From assembly GCF_003852545.1 (NCBI RefSeq), contig NZ_QAJR01000005.1:62001-126000 (forward strand): a stretch of 64,000 nucleotides of DNA. The letters are read 5' to 3'. Every line of letters starts with the position of its first letter. The first letter of the stretch is position 1. Below, in pieces: positions 57,674-64,000 of the stretch. This DNA is from Acidovorax sp. FJL06. Its GTDB lineage: Bacteria > Pseudomonadota > Gammaproteobacteria > Burkholderiales > Burkholderiaceae_C. Under the pieces are notes generated by a model. It worked only from the letters and a program-made list of their open reading frames with translations. It did no database searches and was not told the origin of the DNA. The position numbers and the translations under genes are program-made.

Positions 57674-58171
57674 ATGAAAACTATCAAATTCATAGCTACT
57701 TGCGCATTACTGGCGGGCGCAGCGCCCTCTTTTGGCCATGAAAACATGCCCCACGCCGCCCGCAACACCCCGGTGGTGAAAGAGCAAAAAGCCTGGGGCA
57801 TTGCGGGCGACGACAAGGCCGTGGCACGCACCATCACCCTCCGCATGACGGACGACATGCGCTTCACGCCCCGCCACATCGAGGTGCGCGAGGGCGAGAC
57901 CATTCGGCTGCGTGCCGAGAACAAGGGCCAGGTGCTGCACGAGATCGTGATCGGCACCAAGCCCGAGCTGGACGCGCACGCCGAGATGATGGCCAAGCAC
58001 CCCGGCATGGAGCACGACGAGCCCTACATGGCCCACGTGGCTGCAGGCAAGAAGGGCGACATCGTGTGGCAGTTCAACCGCCCAGGCCAATTCGACTTTG
58101 CCTGCCTGATCGCGGGCCACTACCAGGCGGGCATGACGGGCACCATCACCGTTCGCCCGCGCAAGCCATGA
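57674..58171 (+). CDS. cupredoxin (periplasmic blue copper protein)
   Basis: A 165-residue protein with a signal peptide ending GAAPSFGHE. The type 1 copper ligands are visible: His89 in VLHEIVIG, Cys144 in FACLIAGHYQAGM, His149 and Met154. It would shuttle copper or electrons with the upstream multicopper oxidase, 14 bp away. Most of its signal peptide (TIKFIATCALLAG) is encoded by a dispersed repeat copy. Confidence 0.9.
   Translation: MKTIKFIATCALLAGAAPSFGHENMPHAARNTPVVKEQKAWGIAGDDKAVARTITLRMTDDMRFTPRHIEVREGETIRLRAENKGQVLHEIVIGTKPELDAHAEMMAKHPGMEHDEPYMAHVAAGKKGDIVWQFNRPGQFDFACLIAGHYQAGMTGTITVRPRKP
57680..57720 (+). repeat. AT-rich dispersed repeat encoding the cupredoxin signal peptide
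   Basis: It starts ACTATCAAATTCATAGCTAC and continues TTGCGCATTACTGGCGGGCGC. It matches the left half and spacer of the repeat. It is read in the plus frame (ACT ATC AAA TTC ATA GCT), a different phase and strand from the copies in the DUF4149, SpoU and lpxB genes. Confidence 0.5.
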
Positions 58172-58200
58172 CCCGCACCCATCCACGCCGGAGCAACCCC

Positions 58201-58722
58201 ATGACACCCACACCACGCACCACGCCTGCCCTGCCCACCCGCCGCCAATGGCTTGCCGCCGCACTGCCCGTGGCAGGCGCGGGCCTTGCCATCGCCCTGC
58301 TGCCCGCCACCACACGCGCCGCAACCTCCACACCCATGGAGGTCTGGAAAGACCCGAACTGCGGCTGCTGCCAGGACTGGGTGGACCACATGCAGGCCCA
58401 CGGCTTTGCCGTGAAGGTGCACGCCACCGGCAACAACGCCGTGCGCGCCCGCCTGGGCCTGCCGCAAAAGCTGGGCTCGTGCCACACCACCCTGGTGGGC
58501 GGCTACCTGGTCGAAGGCCATGTGCCCGCCAGCGACGTGCGCAAGCTGCTGCAGCAAAAGCCCAAGGCACTGGGCCTGGCCGTGCCCGGCATGCCCGTGG
58601 GCTCGCCGGGCATGGACGGCGCCGTATATGGCAACCAGCGCGATCCCTACGACGTGCTGCTGGTGGCACACGACGGCGGCACGCGGGTGTTCAGCAGCTA
58701 CAACAAGAAGGCATCGACATGA
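58201..58722 (+). CDS. Tat-type exported DUF411 protein
   Basis: A 173-residue protein starting at the ATG at 58201 with GGAG 7 nt upstream; an ATG at 58168 overlapping the cupredoxin stop is possible. The twin-arginine signal TRRQWLAAALPVAG is followed by the DUF411 core DPNCGCCQDWVDHMQAHGF, SCHTTLVGGYLVEGHVP and GSPGMDG. DUF411 proteins occur with copper and silver genes and may bind a metal through the CxCC motif. Confidence 0.88.
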   Translation: MTPTPRTTPALPTRRQWLAAALPVAGAGLAIALLPATTRAATSTPMEVWKDPNCGCCQDWVDHMQAHGFAVKVHATGNNAVRARLGLPQKLGSCHTTLVGGYLVEGHVPASDVRKLLQQKPKALGLAVPGMPVGSPGMDGAVYGNQRDPYDVLLVAHDGGTRVFSSYNKKAST

Positions 58723-59084
58723 AACAAATCCTTTTCACCATCCCGCTGGCCGCCAGCCTGCTGCTCCTGGGCGCGGGGCCCGCGCTGGCCCAAGCCCCGG
58801 CCGCAGCCGCCTCGGACAGCCACAGCAGCCACCACGCCGCGCCACCCACGCCGCAAAGCGCGGAGCTGAGCGAAGGCGAAATCACCCGCTGGGACGCACG
58901 CACCCTGCGCGTCACGCTGAAGCACGGCGAGATCAAGAACCTGGGCATGCCCCCCATGACCATGGTGTTCCGCGTGGCAGACGCTGGCGTGCTGGGCAGC
59001 TTGCAACCGGGCGACAAGGTGCGCTTTCGTGCTGAACAGGTCAACGGTGCGTACCACGTGACGCACATCGAAAAAGCCTCTTGA
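58719..59084 (+). CDS. CusF-like periplasmic copper-binding protein
   Basis: A 121-residue protein with a signal peptide ending PALAQAP. The core EGEITRWDARTLRVTLKHGEI is followed by MPPMTMVFRV. In CusF the pattern is W-x2-M-x-M, with tryptophan capping Cu(I). Here that tryptophan position reads Met (GMPPMTM), so an all-Met site with a nearby His is likely. The ATG overlaps the DUF411 stop by 4 bp. It ends the copper run. Confidence 0.87.
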   Translation: MKQILFTIPLAASLLLLGAGPALAQAPAAAASDSHSSHHAAPPTPQSAELSEGEITRWDARTLRVTLKHGEIKNLGMPPMTMVFRVADAGVLGSLQPGDKVRFRAEQVNGAYHVTHIEKAS

Positions 59085-59151
59085 CCATCGCCGGCCGCCA
59101 CCTGGTGCCAGGCAAGAGCGGCCTGGTGCCAGGGCTCCATAATCGACGGCC

Positions 59152-60156
59152 ATGAGTCTTCACGCACTGGCCAGCGACGCTGGCAGCATCACCCGCGTGG
59201 CCGGCATCGAGGTCGGCCACTTCACCGAAACCCGCCGCCCCACGGGCTGCACCGTCATCATGACCCGCGAGGGCGCCGTGGCCGGCGTGGACGTGCGCGG
59301 CGCCGCCCCCGGCACGCGCGAGACGGACCTGCTGCACCCCTCCAACCTGGTGGACCAGGTGCACGCCATCGTGCTGGCGGGCGGCAGCGCCTGGGGGCTG
59401 GATGCCGCCACGGGCGCGGTGCGCTGGCTCGAAGAGCGCGGCATCGGTTTTGACGTGGCTGTGGGCCGCCTGCCCATCGTGCCCGCCGCCGTGCTGTTCG
59501 ACCTGCTGGTGGGCGACATGCGCATCCGCCCCGATGCGGCCGCAGGCTATGCGGCGTGCGAGGCCGCATCCACCGCCGATCCGGCCGAAGGCAACGTGGG
59601 CGCGGGCACGGGCGCGGCCCTGGGCAAGATCTTCGGCATCCAGCGCGCCATGAAGGGCGGCATCGGCACCGCTTCCGTCACCGTGGACGGCGTCACGGTG
59701 GGCGCCCTCATTGCCTGCAACGCGCTGGGCGATGTGATCGACCCCGACACCGCGCAAGTCATCGCCGGGGCCCGCACCGACGACGGCCTCGCCCTGCGCG
59801 ACACGCGCCGCGCGCTGCTGCGTGGCGACCCGCCCCAGCCGCTGCTGGCGGGCACCAACACCACCATCGGCGTGGTCGCCACCGACGCGGTGATCACCAA
59901 GGTGCAGGCCCACCGCCTGGCCGTGGCCGCGCACGACGGTCTGGCCCGCAGCATCAACCCGGTGCACACCATGTCCGACGGCGACACCCTCTTCAGCCTG
60001 GGCACAGGCCGCGCAGGCAAAAGCCTGGGCATGATGGTGCTGGCCACCATGGCGGCCGAGGCCACGGCCATCGCCACGGCCCGTGCAGCGCGGGCCGCGC
60101 GCGCCATCACGACGGCAGAGGGGCTGTACCTGCCCTCGGCCGCCGAGCTGGGCTGA
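59152..60156 (+). CDS. P1/S58-family peptidase (DmpA/NylC-like N-terminal nucleophile hydrolase)
   Basis: A 334-residue protein with the family signature: GIEVGHFTETRRPTGCTVI, LAGGSAWGLDAATGAVRWLEE and NVGAGTGAALGKIFG. GTNTTIGVVATD near residue 236 matches the autocleavage site of NylC, with predicted cut between Asn236 and Thr237 and the Thr as nucleophile. It would hydrolyse N-terminal or oligoamide bonds. It starts 67 bp after the CusF-like gene and may or may not belong to the copper operon. Confidence 0.85.
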   Translation: MSLHALASDAGSITRVAGIEVGHFTETRRPTGCTVIMTREGAVAGVDVRGAAPGTRETDLLHPSNLVDQVHAIVLAGGSAWGLDAATGAVRWLEERGIGFDVAVGRLPIVPAAVLFDLLVGDMRIRPDAAAGYAACEAASTADPAEGNVGAGTGAALGKIFGIQRAMKGGIGTASVTVDGVTVGALIACNALGDVIDPDTAQVIAGARTDDGLALRDTRRALLRGDPPQPLLAGTNTTIGVVATDAVITKVQAHRLAVAAHDGLARSINPVHTMSDGDTLFSLGTGRAGKSLGMMVLATMAAEATAIATARAARAARAITTAEGLYLPSAAELG

Positions 60157-60188
60157 AGCGCAGCGCCCCTCTGCGGGCGTTCAGGCAT

Positions 60189-60569
60189 TCAGGCGTATTG
60201 CGCCAGGCCGTGGCCAAAGGACCAGTTCTCCTTGGCCACTTCCACAATGTTCACAAACACATCCTCGGGCCGCAGGCCCGGGCTTTCGCCCAGCAACTGG
60301 GCGATGCGCTGGAACAGCGCCTTCTTCTGCTCCAGCGTGCGTGTGTTGTTGGCCGTGATCTGGATGAACACCACATCGTCGCTGCGGGCCACGCCCAGGT
60401 AGGACGGGCTGTAGCGGAAGTTCGCGGCCTCGTGCTCGGTGATGGTCATGAACTGGTCGTCCTCGGGCACGTTGAAGGTTTCGCGCATGGCGCGGTACAG
60501 GGTGTCGAAGATCGCCTGCCGGTAGGCAGCAGGCTTGCCGGCGCGCATGGCAATGTGGATGAGCGGCAT
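60189..60569 (-). CDS. tautomerase-family protein
   Basis: A 126-residue protein starting MPLIHIAMRAGKPAAYRQAIFD. Removal of Met would expose the catalytic Pro1. It continues with MTITEHEAANFRYSPSYLG and ITANNTRTLEQKKALFQRIAQLL. It belongs to the larger 4-oxalocrotonate tautomerase-like group seen near LysR regulators. Substrate is unknown. It is divergent from the LysR gene, with an operator dyad between. Confidence 0.85.
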   Translation of the reverse strand: MPLIHIAMRAGKPAAYRQAIFDTLYRAMRETFNVPEDDQFMTITEHEAANFRYSPSYLGVARSDDVVFIQITANNTRTLEQKKALFQRIAQLLGESPGLRPEDVFVNIVEVAKENWSFGHGLAQYA

Positions 60570-60603
60570 CGGTGGGTCCTTTCATGGGAGGGTGGCGGGA
60601 TGC

Positions 60604-60628
60604 TATCCATACGAATATGCTATGGATA
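60604..60628. promoter_or_regulatory. LysR-type operator dyad between the tautomerase and LysR genes
   Basis: Perfect 8-bp arms TATCCATA and TATGGATA are separated by 9 nt. This is the T-N11-A-like geometry of LysR recognition sites. It lies 35 bp upstream of the tautomerase start and 26 bp upstream of the LysR start, as expected for a regulator that controls a divergent gene and itself. Confidence 0.8.
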
Positions 60629-60653
60629 CCAATTTCAGAAATATCAAATTCAA

Positions 60654-61547
60654 ATGATTGAGCGCTCCCTCGATCTGGACGCCGTGGAGGCCTTTGTCCG
60701 CATTGCCGAGCTGGGCAGCTTCACGCGCGCGGCCGAAGCCATGGGCACGGCACAGGCCGCCGTGAGCCTGAAGCTCAAGCGGCTGGAAGACCGGCTGGGC
60801 TGCCGGCTCATCGAGCGCACGCCCCGCCATGTGCACCTGTCGGCACGGGGTGCGGCCTTTCTGGAGCATGCGCGCGAGCTGCTGGCCGTGCATGACCGCG
60901 CGCTGGCCACGTTCGCGCAGGCCCGCCAGCGCCTGGCCATTGGCATCAGTGACCATGTGGCAGGGCCGGAGCTTGCCGCCTTGATCGCGCGCATGAATGC
61001 GCAGGACCCCCAGTTGCTGATCGAGATCCGCATCGCATCGTCCGGCGACCTGCTGCAAAGCTTTGACCGCCGCGAACTCGATACCGTGATCGTGCGCATG
61101 CATGGGGGGCGCGACGACGGCGAACTGCTGGCCGAAGAGCAATTCGGCTGGTTTGCGGCCCCCAGCTGGCAACCCCGTGCAGGCGAGCCCCTGCCGCTGG
61201 CCACGCTGGCCGAGCCCTGCGGCGTGCGCGCGATGGCCGGACAGGCCCTGGATGCAGCGGGCATCCCCTGGACCGAGATCTTCGTGGGCGGCGGCGTGGC
61301 CACCGTGGTGGCCGCCGTGATGGCCGGACTGGGCGTGGCCGCCCTGGCACCGCGCATGCTGCCTCTGGGGGCCATGGATGTGGGCACCAGGCTCGGCCTG
61401 CCAGACTTGCCGCGCCTGCCCGTGCTGCTGCACACCCGGGTCCGCGACGGCAGGCAGCGCCATGCGCTGGCAGCGCTTTCGGCCGCGTTCAGAAGCGCGG
61501 TGCACAGCCGCGCCGCAGCCAGCCCCGCGCGGTCAAAATTTGCTTGA
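60654..61547 (+). CDS. LysR-family transcriptional regulator
   Basis: A 297-residue regulator. The N-terminal winged helix shows AFVRIAELGSFTRAAEAMGTAQAAVSLKLKRLEDRLGCRLIERTPR, and a type 2 periplasmic-binding-like effector domain follows. Starts at the ATG at 60654. It is divergent from a tautomerase gene and probably controls it through the dyad at 60604-60628 in response to an unknown small molecule. Confidence 0.9.
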   Translation: MIERSLDLDAVEAFVRIAELGSFTRAAEAMGTAQAAVSLKLKRLEDRLGCRLIERTPRHVHLSARGAAFLEHARELLAVHDRALATFAQARQRLAIGISDHVAGPELAALIARMNAQDPQLLIEIRIASSGDLLQSFDRRELDTVIVRMHGGRDDGELLAEEQFGWFAAPSWQPRAGEPLPLATLAEPCGVRAMAGQALDAAGIPWTEIFVGGGVATVVAAVMAGLGVAALAPRMLPLGAMDVGTRLGLPDLPRLPVLLHTRVRDGRQRHALAALSAAFRSAVHSRAAASPARSKFA

Positions 61548-61658
61548 CGGAACCGGCCAGCCCCCCAACATCAGGGCCTCAGACGGGCACCAACCAGCCA
61601 CCCAGCTCCTGGGGCGCACAGCGTGGCACCCCAGACAACACCCTCGATCATGTTGTTA

Positions 61659-61670
61659 ATTGTTAACAAT
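61659..61670. promoter_or_regulatory. 12-bp perfect palindrome upstream of the chemoreceptor gene
   Basis: ATTGTTAACAAT lies in an AT-rich island 70 bp before the chemoreceptor ATG, which stands out from the GC-rich surroundings. It could be a regulator site or the core of the promoter region. No sigma-28 flagellar promoter was recognised nearby. Confidence 0.4.
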
Positions 61671-61740
61671 ATGTTTCCAAAAGAGTTTTTCACCCCGGAA
61701 AAGTGCATCATCTTTTGTAACAACTTGGAGGGTCCATCGC

Positions 61741-63330
61741 ATGAATGTCCTGCAGAACCTGAGTATCAAGACGCGTCTTGGCATTGGTTACGTTGTTCTG
61801 ACCTGCGCCCTGGTCCTGGTGGCCATCATGGGCATCCGCGGAGAGTCCCTGACACAGGAGAGCCTGGACAACCAGGTCAATCACCTCAATGTCGTCAAGA
61901 GCCTGGGCAACCGGGTCCTCGATGCGGCCAACGCGCGGGCCGTGGCGGCCCGCAACCTGGTGATTGCAGGCTCCAAGGAAGACGCCGACGCCGAAACCCG
62001 GCGCATTGGTGTAGCGCATGACAACATGGGCCGCGCGCTCAAGGGCGTGGAGGAGGCCCTCCAGGCCGCCCCGCCAGAGACAGCCCCCCTGCGCCCACTG
62101 CTGGCCCAGACCAAGGACACCGAGGCCGCCTACGGGCCCATCGCGCTGGAGATCACGCGCCTGGGCAGCCAGGGCGAAAAGGACGTGGCGATCCAGAAAA
62201 TCAACGCAGAATGCCGCCCCCTGCTCACCAAGCTGGTGGGGAACATCGAAGCCTTCCTGGCAGAGAGCGACGCCATCAGCAAGCGGGCCAGTGAGCAATC
62301 GATGCGCCAGTTTGAATCGCTGCGCCTGCAACTGGTCCTGCTCAGCGTGGCGATGGTGGTGTTTGCCTGCGTGCTGGGCATGGCGACCACGCGCTCCATC
62401 GTCAGGCCGCTGGGCGAGGCCAACCACGCCACCCGGGAATTTGCCCAGGGCAACCTGACCACCCCGCTGGTGGCCCGCGGCAAGGACGAGATTGCCGCCG
62501 TGGTCGCGTCGATGGAGGCCATGCGCCTGAGCCTGTCCAGCCTGGTCGCAGGGGTGCGCCAGGGGTCGGAGAGCGTGTCCACCGCCAGCGCCGAGATCGC
62601 GCAGGGCAACCACAACCTGTCCATGCGCACCGAGCAGCAGGCCAGCGCGCTGCAGCAAACAGCGGCGTCGATGGAGCAACTGGGCTCCACCGTGAAGCAG
62701 AACGCGGACAACGCGGTCAATGCCAACCGGCTGGCGCACTCGGCCTCGACCATCGCGCAGCAGGGCGGCGACGTGGTGGCCCTGGTGGTGGCCACGATGA
62801 AGGACATCAACGAGTCCAGCCGCAAGATCAACGACATCATCAGCGTGATCGATGGCATTGCGTTCCAGACCAACATCCTCGCGCTCAATGCCGCCGTGGA
62901 GGCCGCCCGCGCAGGCGACCAAGGCCGGGGCTTTGCCGTGGTGGCCAGCGAGGTGCGCAACCTGGCCCAGCGCAGCGCAGCGGCGGCCAAGGAGATCAAG
63001 CATCTGATCACGGAAAGCGTGGGCCGCGTGGAGCATGGCACCGCCCTGGTGGACAAGGCAGGCCACACCATGACGGAGGTGGTCACCAGCATCCGCAATG
63101 TGACGCACATCATGGGCGAGATCAGCGCGGCCAGCTCCGAGCAGAGTTCGGGAGTCACCCAGGTGGGCGAGGCCGTCACGCTGATGGACCAGGCCACGCA
63201 GCAGAACGCGGCGCTGGTGGAGGAGATGGCGGCCGCGGCCTCCAGCCTGCGCGGGCAGGCCGACGACCTGGTGAGCGCGGTGGCGGTGTTCCGCATCAAT
63301 GGCAGCGGGCCGGCGCTGCTGCTCAAGTAG
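61741..63330 (+). CDS. methyl-accepting chemotaxis protein
   Basis: A 529-residue chemoreceptor. An N-terminal membrane segment (about 12-32) is followed by a four-helix-bundle periplasmic domain, a second membrane segment (about 198-220), a HAMP domain and the long cytoplasmic coiled coil. The conserved tip reads [32 protein letters not shown]. The C-terminus ends at ALLLK without an NWETF-type tether for CheR and CheB. Ligand is unknown. The ATG at 61741 has GGAGGG 8 nt upstream. Confidence 0.95.
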   Translation: MNVLQNLSIKTRLGIGYVVLTCALVLVAIMGIRGESLTQESLDNQVNHLNVVKSLGNRVLDAANARAVAARNLVIAGSKEDADAETRRIGVAHDNMGRALKGVEEALQAAPPETAPLRPLLAQTKDTEAAYGPIALEITRLGSQGEKDVAIQKINAECRPLLTKLVGNIEAFLAESDAISKRASEQSMRQFESLRLQLVLLSVAMVVFACVLGMATTRSIVRPLGEANHATREFAQGNLTTPLVARGKDEIAAVVASMEAMRLSLSSLVAGVRQGSESVSTASAEIAQGNHNLSMRTEQQASALQQTAASMEQLGSTVKQNADNAVNANRLAHSASTIAQQGGDVVALVVATMKDINESSRKINDIISVIDGIAFQTNILALNAAVEAARAGDQGRGFAVVASEVRNLAQRSAAAAKEIKHLITESVGRVEHGTALVDKAGHTMTEVVTSIRNVTHIMGEISAASSEQSSGVTQVGEAVTLMDQATQQNAALVEEMAAAASSLRGQADDLVSAVAVFRINGSGPALLLK

Positions 63331-63518
63331 CTTCGGCCAGTCCCCTCTTCTCACCCTCGTCCCCGCCATGGGCGTCCGGCCATGGCGCACCGCCGGGCAT
63401 GGCGTGCGGGCACACGCAGGGCCGGCAGACCGTCCTATGATGCACGGCATCAGGCGACGGCCCTGCCGGCTTCATCCGCGCGGTGCCATGCCCTCATCGC
63501 GACAAGGAGAGAAGCCCC

Positions 63519-64000
63519 ATGAAAAACCCGAACCGCCTGCGGCACGCGTGGCTGTTGTGCCTGCCTCTGCTGCTCAGCGCCCAGGCCGTCCAGGCCCAGG
63601 ACCAGTGGGTGGAACTGCAGTCGAACGGGGGCTATGCCTCGTACCGCCTGCCCGACGACACCACCCAGGTGGACCTGAGCGAGCAAACGCAGGGGGCCTG
63701 CCGCTTCAACCGCACCTGGGGCTACGACCTGACCCACCGCGAGCTGTGGACCAACGGCGGCTGCGGTGGCCGCTTCAGGATCACGCGCACCTACGCCTCC
63801 GGCAGCAACAGCGGCTCCAACACCGGTGCGGCCGTGGCGGCGGTGGCCGCCATCGCCGGCGTTGCGCTGCTGGCCAACCACAACCGGCACGACGACGACC
63901 GGCGGCCCGAGTACCCGGACTACCCCGACTACGGTGGTGGCCGTGGCGGCGAAATCCGCGTGGACGGGCGCCTGTGCCTGGATGTGCAAGGCGGCCGGTT
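63519..64000 (+). CDS. exported DUF3011-type protein (cut by the window end)
   Basis: The first 160 residues of an exported protein. A signal peptide ends QAVQAQDQ. The mature part has VELQSNGGYASYRLPDDTTQVDLS, TQGACRFNRTWGYD and LWTNGGCGGRFRITR, the Cys-containing pattern I associate with DUF3011. A glycine/serine linker (SGSNSGSNTGAA), a hydrophobic stretch and a DDD/YPDYPDY low-complexity region follow. The ATG at 63519 has AAGGAGAG upstream. The 188 bp before it show no gene. Confidence 0.7.
   Translation, partial: MKNPNRLRHAWLLCLPLLLSAQAVQAQDQWVELQSNGGYASYRLPDDTTQVDLSEQTQGACRFNRTWGYDLTHRELWTNGGCGGRFRITRTYASGSNSGSNTGAAVAAVAAIAGVALLANHNRHDDDRRPEYPDYPDYGGGRGGEIRVDGRLCLDVQGGR

Overview
The window is GC-rich, densely coded chromosomal DNA from a betaproteobacterium, most likely a Comamonadaceae member close to Acidovorax. 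The call rests on protein character, on the gene orders carA-carB-greA, rlmE-ftsH-folP-glmM and rpsB-tsf-pyrH-frr-uppS-cdsA-dxr-rseP-bamA-skp-lpxD-fabZ-lpxA-lpxB-rnhB, and on a small AT-rich dispersed repeat that I recall from that family. No phage, IS element or CRISPR array is visible. Both ends cut through genes (ppk at the left, a DUF3011 protein at the right).

Layout. 1-4.4 kb: a leftward block olsB, plcP-like phosphodiesterase, agt-like glycosyltransferase and ppk1, with Pho-box-like direct repeats before ppk1 and a weaker one before olsB; together they look like a phosphate-starvation, membrane-lipid-remodelling locus. 4.4-9.8 kb: two tandem GGDEF-EAL signalling proteins. 9.8-24.2 kb: housekeeping genes (glmM, folP, ftsH, rlmE, yhbY, greA, carAB, a SpoU methyltransferase, rnhB). 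24.2-37.9 kb: one long leftward run for the envelope and translation (lipid A acylation, BAM machinery, isoprenoid and CDP-DAG synthesis, ribosome recycling, UMP kinase, EF-Ts, S2). 38-44 kb: amidase, FAD amino-acid oxidase, NAD(P)HX repair enzyme, AraC regulator and hydrolase. 44.3-47.2 kb: RNase R and two identical tRNA-Leu(CAG) genes, each with its own terminator.

47.5-50.7 kb holds small envelope proteins and an MlaE-MlaD-lipoprotein set without an ATPase. 50.9-53.8 kb is a CadR/PbrR-type regulator facing a short cation transporter, followed by a SRPBCC-DUF3703 fusion and a YitT-type membrane protein. 53.8-59.1 kb is a rightward periplasmic copper-handling cluster: two His-rich exported proteins, a TolC-type lipoprotein, a multicopper oxidase, a cupredoxin, a DUF411 protein and a CusF-like protein. 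59.1-64 kb has a NylC/DmpA-type peptidase, a tautomerase with a divergent LysR regulator and a clear operator dyad, a chemoreceptor, and a partial exported protein.

The most unusual signal is an AT-rich repeat of about 25-60 bp with at least eight good copies. It occurs between genes and also inside coding sequence: in three unrelated genes it is read in the same frame, elsewhere it supplies a C-terminus and stop codon, and once a signal peptide. Starts were adjusted where ribosome-binding sites or family lengths argued for it (TTG for ftsH, GTG for carA, lpxA and the first GGDEF-EAL protein). All assignments come from reading the sequence and from remembered family features; no search was run.
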